This document shows, piece by piece, positions 55,816 to 64,000 of a DNA stretch of 64,000 nucleotides. Position 1 is the stretch's first letter. Every line of letters starts with the position of its first letter. The notes under the pieces are model-generated. The model was not told where the DNA came from, did not search any database, and saw nothing but the letters and a program-made list of their open reading frames with translations. This DNA is from Batkoa obscura (lineage: Eukaryota; Entomophthoromycota; Entomophthoromycetes; Entomophthorales; Batkoaceae). The translations under genes were made by a program, and so were the position numbers. The DNA lies in NCBI GenBank assembly GCA_030770535.1, contig JASVEC010000025.1, forward strand, positions 1 through 64,000, read 5' to 3'.

Positions 55816-57481
55816 GATTTAAATAAAACAAAAAAGGTAAAGAAAAACAAAAGGAAGTATATAATTTATTATAATTAATAATTGGAAACTATTCAATTAT
55901 AACGTTGATGTACAATGGAAAATGAGTTCAAACTAGATGATTTGGTGATAAATTGATTGTTTAGTCTTTTGATTGTTATCAATAGTTTACAGTTAGAATA
56001 TCAACTAAATTTAGTTATTTTATAGATTATATACTACAGAATATAACTAATCTTGAAATAAAGAAAAAAGTAAAGTTCAATTTATTCAGTTATTAGTTCA
56101 AGTTTATTTTTAAACTAACTGTTACAGGTAATAAATTTTAAAACGTAGTATATTCCAAATCTAAGTTGATGGTGGGTCTAAAATTCTTTGATGTTAAATT
56201 TCCTATAGGAAATATAATGAGAATTTATTTACTCCAGGTAAAATCCCAGCTTTTTTAAAACCAAAAAAAGTAGTCCCTTAAAAATTATTGGCTCTTAGTT
56301 CGTCTCCCTTTTTTTTACTTCCTATAACACAAAGGGAATCTTGTTGATAAATTTTATTTAACCCCTAAAATTAATTTTAATATGAAGATTATTAATCAAT
56401 AGTACATATTGTTTTATAATAACAATTAAATTATTAAGATTAAGCTTATTATTATGCTTTAAATAAATAGTTTTTATTTTTCATTATTGTTAGTAACTTT
56501 TATTACTACTTATTGATATTATTTATTAAAACTAAATGATAATTTTATACATTTATAATTTTATTTACCCAACCTAGAAATCTAGAAGTGTGAGATCATT
56601 TTAGTAACTGATTTTGATTGGAGGTTGGGTATATAATTGGTAGTTTTATAATTTGTTCATCAATATAAATCAATAAAAATAAAAAGTGATTGTGGATTAA
56701 TCATAACGCAATAGTAATGCTTCATTTAACTGATTACTTTTTACAAATAATAAGCTCTTATTAATTTATCTTTAACGTTACTTTTCTCCTGTGCATTTTT
56801 TAGATTGAATTGAGCTAGACTTTCAATTTATTTTGTAGCTTTTTTTCACATTGGGGTTTTTAAGCTAAAAGTATGAACTCAAGCTGATATTTTAATTTAA
56901 ACTGGATTATTGTACTTTTAATTAATCTTTTTAATAGTTAAATTAAAATTAGTAAATCTCACTTTATATGAAATAAAATAATGACAATAATAAAAGTAAC
57001 TATCTAATTATGTTTATTTCCTTTACATTTACTTTCAAGATAATGATACTAAAATTTCAAAATTGGTTTTAAGGTGTTTTATTTGGTGGCACAATTGTTA
57101 AATTTCAATTGTATAGTAACTAACTGTTCATTTTAAAATAAAAAACTGAGGATTGGACTATAAATTAGCATAATAATACAAATTATTAATTGTAAAAATT
57201 ACCGCTATTTGTTGCATAGTTGAACCTTATGAATCATAATCTAACTCAACTAAAATAAAGATTTATTAGCTTACAAAGGTGCTATAAGAATACATTTTTG
57301 ATCTTAAAATTTAAATGATTTGGGTTGAAAAATTCACTATTGTTTCTGTTATTTTAGTTTATTAAATAACTTTTATTTAAATTTGAACTATTTTGCCCTA
57401 ATTTTTATAACCAATTTTTTAACTATTGGTTACTTTTTGTGTAAAAAATATTTTAACTTGGATTTTGTTCAAATTTGTTTT
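55816..57481. other. Spacer upstream of the homeobox gene
   Basis: AT-rich. A small interrupted palindrome ACCCAACCT ... AGGTTGGGT lies at about 56568-56631. No gene or MITE-like copy. Confidence 0.5.
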
Positions 57482-57668
57482 TTAACCCTTTGAGTACTGA
57501 ACATCTCAAAATCCTGTTTGATTAGATTGGAATTTTTGATCTATCTTTTGATTATTGAGAAATAATTTTTGCTTAGATAGGGCTAATTTGACGAGCAGTG
57601 TTCATGATTTTATTTTGCTCTACAAAAACTTAGGGAACATAACTTGTTCACGGTACTCAAGTGGTTAA
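57482..57668 (-). mobile_element. piggyBac-like MITE, copy B (TTAA ends)
   Basis: Inverted and shorter copy of the 7780-8031 element. Its right end complements to TTAACCACTTGAGTACCGTG, matching copy A's left end for 20 bases. Its left end TTAACCCTTTGAGTACTG and the neighbouring CTCAAAATCCTGTTTG also match copy A's right end. TTAA flanks both sides. Confidence 0.65.
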
Positions 57669-58651
57669 ATAAACACTAAACAGTTCAATTTTAAGCCGAA
57701 GTCAATATGATATCGTAAAAGTATAGCAAAGTTAGAATAACAATAATCATTTATAATGTTAAAATGTTTAAAATGTTTAAAATGTTTAAAATGTTTAAAA
57801 TTAAAATAATAGATATTTAAATTAAACTTTTTTATCATAATTCAAGCAAGTATCTTATTATTCTAATAATTTATAAGAATTAAATTATAAGTTAAAAGTA
57901 TTAAAGATTTAGATATAAAGTTAATTTGGCTCATGCTATAACAATGAAACTAAGCCAAGGAGTTACCTCTTAGGTTTTCTCTAAACTCTTACCAAGCTAC
58001 CTTATCAACTCAAAGGTTTAAAGGGGCATTCAGTGCCAACAACAGTTTATACTGAGTTGTCTTAAATTGGATGAATGACGAAGAAGCGAGAAAGGATGAG
58101 TTCAGAAACCAAGTCAATACTAAAGCCATTTAACAAATTCAATCAACCTACCAGACCATCACCTAAATTGACTTATAGTTTTATCCAGCTAAGCAATGTT
58201 TATCGACGTGCTAAAATTTAGGGTAAGGCAGTAGGTAGCGCAATGTTAAATGCTTAAATAGCAAAGGCAAATTCTTAAAAAATTAAGCTAGAAATTGAAA
58301 GTATCTTTTTATACATGAATTTAAAAAACTGGATTAAATGACTTAAATTAATGGCAGGATTTGATTGATTTTTTACGCAGTTTAAAAATGGGATACTCTA
58401 GCTAACATATAATCAAAAAATTGCTGACACTCTAAATTTGATTTCAAAAACAGTAAAATCGAATTTTTTACTAACTTTGAAAAAAAACACAAAATAATAA
58501 CAGCTATTTATTATTATATCGCTAAATTAGCTATTGATAGCATTGAATTTATATATAGTATCAAATAATTAAAAAAGGCATAAAAGTTTTAAAAAAAAAT
58601 ACATTTTATAAATCAACCAAAAAAATATAAAAGTTTTTTATTAGTTTCTTA
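57669..58651. other. Spacer, possible degenerate coding remnants
   Basis: Holds a short AAAATGTTT tandem run (about 57760-57800). At 58080-58220 a plus-strand frame reads about 45 protein-like codons (KRERMSSETKSILKPFN) with no recognised family. No supported gene. Confidence 0.4.
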
Positions 58652-59315
58652 TGTGAAATATTGCTTCATCAGCTCTCTATAATTGATTATCAAAATAATC
58701 ACTTGACTTGTTTATAAAACTAATTGTAGCCTTGTATTCAGTTTGATCGTGATTCATGTGATACAATCAATCCAAAGTCCTTTATTTAGATTTGTTATGA
58801 GAATTCCTACCGCCTAATCATGAAGAACTTATTGTCCACATTTTGATGTCCATACTTGGTAACTACAATAAGGAATAACTGTTATCATGCTTCTCATATA
58901 TAACCACCCAGTTGGAGTATAAAAGAGATTCTTCAACATGATAACTCGAGGCTTTTTGATTGAATTATTCGCTGATATCGTACCTTTAATAAAGCCACTA
59001 AGTCTTATAGTATTTTATGTAGATTTTACATTAGTATTTGGGGGTGTTTTTTTTGGCTTCATTACTTTTTCCATCTTTTAAATGCTATTTAAGTGGAAAA
59101 ATTGGTAGTAAAATTTTTAAACAAAAAAATATATCCCCATTTTCTATTCTATTCTATTCTATTCTATTCTATTTATTTTACATAGTTCGTAGCTTATTAC
59201 CTACTACTCCTATTCCTTTATGTCTATCTTAATTACATAAACTAAGATCTTTCGACTTATGGTAAGTTAATCAAGTAAGAATTGCTTTTAACTCTTACCA
59301 CTGAGTACCAACTTC
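58652..59315 (-). repeat. Right arm of large inverted repeat
   Basis: Reverse-complement partner of 49271-49937, about 99% identical by eye, with one fewer AGAAT unit in the microsatellite (about 59143-59173). It contains MITE-like copy 16. The two arms enclose about 8.7 kb. Confidence 0.93.
59035..59141 (-). mobile_element. MITE-like short inverted-repeat element, copy 16 (inside right arm)
   Basis: Counterpart of copy 15 within the other arm, identical or nearly so. The frame at 59038-59232 reads through it and is not a gene. Confidence 0.75.
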
Positions 59316-60985
59316 TACACTTATTTATAGTTTCTTCTGAATTACAATAAAATAAAAACAGGTTTATTATTTTATATCTTCATTATTTAAATTTAAATTT
59401 GTATAAATATTAATGATGTATAATTTAATAACGCTTATATTTAATAAAAACGCAATCAATTTAAAACTTAATATAAATATTTAAATTATAAAATACCATT
59501 TTTGGTAAGTATTTGATATATTGTAAAACAAAAAAAGCTTTAAATCAAATTTCAGGATATAGGGATATATTTTTATGTTTAAAAATTTTACTAACAATTT
59601 TTCCACTCAAATAGTGCTTAAAAAATGGAAAAAGTGATAAAGCCAAAAAAAACACCTCATCTTTTTTTTACATTATAGACTATATATCCATAAACTCTTG
59701 AGCTTCCCGCACCTCCTGACCAAACCCTAATAAACGCTTTAGTAACACACATGTGTATTACTATAAATGCAGTAGGGCAATTGAGCCCAGGCTATAAACA
59801 AATAATAAAAATTAATAGTTTATTCGAGGAAATGATCTCGAAACAGCTATGACTTCTGGCAACTTAACTACTTTGTAAATTTAAAAAAATAATTACTGAG
59901 GTAGCAATAACAGCTGGTTTGGTATATAGTGAGTATCCTTTTTGATGTATAGTTCATTTTTTATCTCCTATAATCTATTGTTTAACTTTATCAAATAACC
60001 TGGATCCTTTAAACGGGGATAAGGTTAAACTTATCTAAACGTGATTTAAATGCTTCTTGGCCTTTAAAGTTAAAAATAAAATGCTTTTGTTTTATTTTAC
60101 TTTATTTTATTTTATTTTATTTTATTCTATTTTATAAGCTTACAAACTTTTGAAGTACTTCTGCGATCAAGGTTAATATATAAAATAATGATAAATCTAA
60201 TATAATATTATTTCATTCTCATAATAAAATACCATGAGTATTCGATCTGAATTTCAATTTCAATATTGTTGGACTTTAATTTGGTTCCAGTCAGTAATTG
60301 AGTTCTATTATATGCCTTATATGTAGTTTCCAAAGGTTTTACAAAACTGTAACACTACATTTGGCACTAATAGTTCCAAATATTTGATATTCCAATTTTC
60401 TTATTGCTTTAATATATATTAAGTAAAGTAGTTTCTTTGCCGCTTTATTTAGTATATTATAAGCTCATTTATTTGATGTATTTTAAGGATTAAAGTTTTA
60501 AATTTTGATAAAATGGTTTCCAAATAATTGTAATGCAGTCACATTTCACGGTAACAATTTAAGTTAATGCATCAAGGATCAATTTCGTGTAGATAATAAG
60601 AGAAGTACTTTAAATATTAGAAAAGTACTTTAAATTAGAATTAAAAAAATATATCTACAATATGACTCTATTGATTTCTAATTTGACTCAAAGCTTAATC
60701 AAAATTTGCGCTTAAAAAACAAAAAACATCACTGTATAAAAAATTAATTTAAGACTTCTTGGTTGTTTTTGAGAAATAATATTTACAAACTGAAAAATCT
60801 ATTAAAACATTAGGTAAGAACTTTATTTTGAAAGATGAGGGTTTCATTATATATTAGTAAGTAAATAACTATTAACCTAAGTTTTAAGCTTAGAAGGCCT
60901 TATACTTATCAAAGCAGAAGCATTTTAATTATAATTTAAAATAAATTGCTCTCTGTCTCAATACTAAAATTTAAACATCAAATTA
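59316..60985. other. Spacer right of the inverted repeat
   Basis: Holds MITE-like copy 17, a TTTTA microsatellite (about 60094-60135) and a possible MITE end near 60708-60738. No gene is seen. Confidence 0.5.
59558..59660 (+). mobile_element. MITE-like short inverted-repeat element, copy 17
   Basis: Starts TATAGGGATATATTTTTATG, core CAAATAGTGCTTAAAAAATG, ends AAACACCTCAT. Confidence 0.75.
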
Positions 60986-62088
60986 AATGCCAAAAAACAA
61001 ATAACAGAAAAGGATTAAAAGCAAAAGTTAGTGATAGCCAAAAACCTAATAAAACTAGTGATGAGACCAAAAAGTGTTTAATAGGGCTAGCAATAAAGCA
61101 AGGGAACTCGACTAAAGAAGCAGCGAGGGAGTTGTTAGTCAATCACAAATCTGTCAATAGCGCTGTTTACCAAGGGAAAAGGCGTTTGAAAAAGACTTTA
61201 AATGCAGGTGATTTAAATTTAAAAGGTAATGAAGTAAAAAAAAATTATTATCGGACTTGGCAACAAGACAAATAAAAAACAAAAAGAGGATTTATTAGAA
61301 CTAATAATTGAGTATGGAGTACCCATAAAAGACGCATCAGAAGAAGTTGATATTATCTATAGCCTTGCTTATAGGATTGTTGATCGAAAAAGAAAAGAGC
61401 TAACAAAGATTGTAGATTTTAAAAAAAAAGTATCTTAGGAAAGGCTATCTCTTACAAATTATTATTGAAGGACCTGAAAAATCAATAAAGCAGATAGAAG
61501 GAATTTATTAGATATGGTAATTATCAAACGAGAGTCAATTGAAAATGTCACTTCTGAGTTGAATATTACATATGATACTGCAAGAAAGATTGCTGATGAA
61601 GAAAAAGAACGTTTAATTGATGATATAAAAGCAGGAATAATTAAGTTAAAGGAAGGTAGTGATTTGAAATATGTTATCAACAAATCTAATGATACATTGA
61701 ACTATGACATTGAAATGAGATTATGGGAGTTATTAGCTAAAAAAGGGAAATCCATCCAGGATATTACTGATTTATTGCTTATTAAACATAGCACCGCAAC
61801 TTGTATTTATCATAATATCAAAAGAAATCCGAAACAGACTCAAAGGTAGTACAAGCTATTGATACAGGAAAATATAATGAGGTTGATAAAATCAATGAAA
61901 CCAATGAAATTAGCGAAAGTGACGAAAGTGATGAAATTGATAAAGGTGACGAAATTGATGTAAATGATAGGCAAGCTTCAATTGTATTAGTAGATGAATT
62001 TAATTGTTTTGTAAGAAAAATGACACCAGTTTTAAATCTTGACTACAATAACGCTTTGAAAGTTTTTATTCAACATAGCTATAGATAA
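60986..62088 (+). pseudogene. Broken gene with four tandem helix-turn-helix units
   Basis: Read across frames, the region holds four related units of about 45 codons: KKCLIGLAIKQGNSTKEAA, then KEDLLELIIEYGVPIKDAS, then RNLLDMVIIKRESIENVTS, then EMRLWELLAKKGKSIQDIT. Each continues into a second helix and ends in a basic KR-rich segment (for example VYQGKRRLKKTL). The pattern (leucine-rich helix, turn with G/E-x-S/P, second helix) resembles homeodomain-like HTH units of transposases or regulators. A Ser/Asp/Glu-rich C-terminal part follows. The units lie in different frames: about five frame breaks, most at A-runs, so it is a pseudogene unless those are assembly errors. No family was recognised. 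The unit array is unusual. Confidence 0.55.
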
Positions 62089-62619
62089 AGAGATGCGAAC
62101 ATTTAGGTTATATAACGTAAAAGAATGTATAATAGATACTAAACACAAGGATCTAGTTCAAAACTATTTTATAGTTTAGCTGATTTTCTTTTATTTAATA
62201 AAGCTGCTCTTATTTAAGTTACTCATCTTAAAGTTAGTATTAAATTTTTATTAGTGTAGTATAAAACTTAAAAGATTAGAAATTGTAATTTAACTGTACT
62301 TGTTATTTTTAAAATAATGAATTTTCGAATTAATAGATTAAATGTTTATTCTTATTTATTTTTTAGTTATATTTTTATGCAATATAACTTTTAAATAAAA
62401 AGTCATTCATATATTAAATTATATTATTGAATGAGGTATCAATAGTATTTGGTAATTGATATGATATAATGTTTTTTTTACATTATTACATTTAATTTTT
62501 GAGCTAAAATTTACATTAATAAATTGTTTTTAATACAAAGTAAGTTTAAAAATAAAAATATTCCAAGGATCTTAATGTAGATTATAACATTTATTTATAA
62601 ACTTTATTAAATTCGGTTA
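62089..62619. other. Convergent spacer, nothing recognised
   Basis: AT-rich 3' flanks of the tandem-HTH pseudogene and the polymerase gene. Confidence 0.5.
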
Positions 62620-64000
62620 TCACAACCTCATCAATCCCTCTGCCATCCCACGAAGTCTATCTAACCTATATAGCTTGGCTAAGTTTACCAATCCTTTATA
62701 ATAACCTCTCATTTTATCTCCCATAAACTGTACATCCTTCACTTCAATTGTACAATTGCTGCATTTTGAGGGTAAAATGGAGGTAGGCATATGATCGCAT
62801 TTTGGGCATTCAACGTCCTGAACTTGGAATGCAGTTACGTTTTGCTGCAGCTGAGTAATTAGTTGCTTTTCAACAATGGCTGTAGGATAGAGTGAAGAAC
62901 ATGAGGGGCAGCACAAACCTTTAAACTTTTCATTTTGAATTTGTACCAAATCGTCCGTAGCTTTATCTTTACTTGAATGTGTTGATTCATCTACATTTTC
63001 ATTGAAATAATTCATCTCATTATCCTCTTCTTCAGAATTGGATTCAAGGATTTTATCTATTTGGTGAGCTTCACTTTTATGATGGCGATTATTTTCTTGG
63101 TCGATATCACTATCTAGCCTTTGCTGCACCTTTAAATTACTCATCGCTATCAAATGCTCATAAAAATTGATCTCCCAGCTAAAGTTACAATAACTGCACA
63201 CTATTTTGGGCAATCGAAGCTGAGTTTCCCTGCTTGATTTATCCTTATACAAACTACGAAAGCCTGCTTTTGTCTGGGGATTCTTATTTGAAAGGCTGGA
63301 ATTTACGGACGTATTACCTTGCTTTACATTCTCTGTCCAATCCTGTACCATCTGAAATTTAGTTTCTGGAGCATATGGGCTGACGTCGATGGCCTCAAAC
63401 AGCTCAAACTTAATGTCACTAAATAAGTTGCTAAGTCGATGGTCCAACTCAAATACTGCAAACGTGTTTTTGATCCATTCCATTGTGATAAACTTTAAAT
63501 TATTATTCTGGGGATTTGAAAGATAGGGGGATCCTGGCAGCATAGGGAATGCAAGTGCTGAATTATCACCACTATTACCTGATGGATTTGTACACGTGAA
63601 ATCCCCAAGAATGCCAAATAGTCGTGCTTTTAGTGAGTTTACGACCATGTTGGTTATATCCACAATTTCTTCTTCGTTAACTTCTTCAACATTCTTTTCG
63701 ATTCCATTACTATTTAATTCTCTTCTAACTTGGTGTATGTCATAAATATACTTTCCAATAATGATATCGAAATACGGCCTTACTAAAGAAGGTAAATAAT
63801 GAGCAATAGACCAATTCATTTCTACATCTTTGAGCCAATATAACGCATCCTCCACGTTGATAACGGGCGTTGATTCTAGTTGTTGGCTAGCTAACAAAGT
63901 AACTGCTAGACTCTTTTCAATTCTTTGATTATCTTCTGCTTTATAAATAATCCCACCATAGTTTGATGGACTCATCCAGATTATTCGATCCCAAAATAAA
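62620..64000 (-). CDS. POL2: DNA polymerase epsilon catalytic subunit, C-terminal end (cut by window edge)
   Basis: An open frame of 459 codons continues past the right edge (LFWDRIIW precedes MSPSNYGG), so this is the C-terminal part of a protein usually over 2000 residues. Family blocks: EDALYWLKDVEMNWSIAHYL and PSLVRPYFDIIIGKYIYDIHQ, and two C-terminal zinc modules, CSYCNFSWEI...CCPSCSSLYP and VECPKCDHMPTSILPSKCSNC. The first module is widened by an acidic Ser/Asp/Glu insertion of about 90 residues, longer than usual. The end (FMGDKMRGYYKGLVNLAKL) matches the helix after the second zinc module. This region tethers the helicase-associated subunits of the leading-strand polymerase. DNA polymerase alpha was considered but has a different zinc spacing. 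Confidence 0.85.
   Translation of the reverse strand, partial: LFWDRIIWMSPSNYGGIIYKAEDNQRIEKSLAVTLLASQQLESTPVINVEDALYWLKDVEMNWSIAHYLPSLVRPYFDIIIGKYIYDIHQVRRELNSNGIEKNVEEVNEEEIVDITNMVVNSLKARLFGILGDFTCTNPSGNSGDNSALAFPMLPGSPYLSNPQNNNLKFITMEWIKNTFAVFELDHRLSNLFSDIKFELFEAIDVSPYAPETKFQMVQDWTENVKQGNTSVNSSLSNKNPQTKAGFRSLYKDKSSRETQLRLPKIVCSYCNFSWEINFYEHLIAMSNLKVQQRLDSDIDQENNRHHKSEAHQIDKILESNSEEEDNEMNYFNENVDESTHSSKDKATDDLVQIQNEKFKGLCCPSCSSLYPTAIVEKQLITQLQQNVTAFQVQDVECPKCDHMPTSILPSKCSNCTIEVKDVQFMGDKMRGYYKGLVNLAKLYRLDRLRGMAEGLMRL

Noticed and set aside
56568-56631. Short inverted repeat ACCCAACCT ... AGGTTGGGT as a terminator, tRNA or tiny mobile element
   Set aside because: Only nine bases pair across a 46-base loop, no tRNA arms and no second copy in the window; kept only as a remark.

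Overview
This window is nuclear DNA of an AT-rich eukaryote, most likely an early-diverging fungus. Genes have many short GT-AG introns (about 38-105 bp). Secreted proteins carry dibasic Kex2-type sites, and there is a GPI-anchored cysteine-rich wall protein of a fungal type. Gene order mixes both strands without operons. The phylum cannot be settled from the sequence: the composition would fit a zoopagomycete or entomophthoralean fungus, and a CFAP20 gene hints at a lineage that keeps, or recently lost, flagellum or centriole genes.

Layout. 1-13.9 kb is an accessory-looking, gene-poor block. It holds a family of six small secreted Gly-rich repeat proteins (one cut by the left edge) that share a signal peptide, a Lys-Arg/Glu-Ala processing site and a common promoter. 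Between the fifth and sixth members lies an apparent non-coding host gene with five intronic C/D box snoRNAs (11.1-12.2 kb). 14.6-19.8 kb: Maf-type nucleotide pyrophosphatase, mitochondrial rhomboid protease, GPI-anchored protein and S-adenosylhomocysteine hydrolase. 19.8-24.5 kb: gene-free, with short inverted-repeat elements. 24.5-34 kb: RanBP2-type zinc-finger protein, SOD-fold mitoribosomal protein, Sm protein G, a dead Kelch gene copy, Siw14-like phosphatase, cytochrome c and a TRAF7-like RING/WD40 protein. 34.3-38.3 kb: the peroxisomal AAA ATPase PEX1. 40.5-48.1 kb: alpha-SNAP, a 48-residue membrane peptide, TFIIA small subunit, a compact XRN1-like exonuclease and RuvB-like 1. 49.2-59.3 kb: a pair of nearly identical 665-bp inverted repeats enclosing a membrane Kelch gene, a 67-residue membrane protein, CFAP20 and a homeobox gene. 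61-62.1 kb: a broken gene with four tandem helix-turn-helix units. The right edge holds the C-terminal end of the DNA polymerase epsilon catalytic subunit.

Repeats. A short inverted-repeat (MITE-like) family of about 100 bp has at least 17 copies, nearly all in gaps between genes. Two further elements have TTAA ends like piggyBac. Most conserved genes are housekeeping and independent of one another; several are paired head to head over 190-230 bp with CCAAT-type boxes. The unusual content is the secreted Gly-rich family, the snoRNA host gene, the tandem-HTH gene and the large inverted repeat. All intron positions were inferred by eye from splice signals and protein similarity; they were checked for reading phase but not by alignment.
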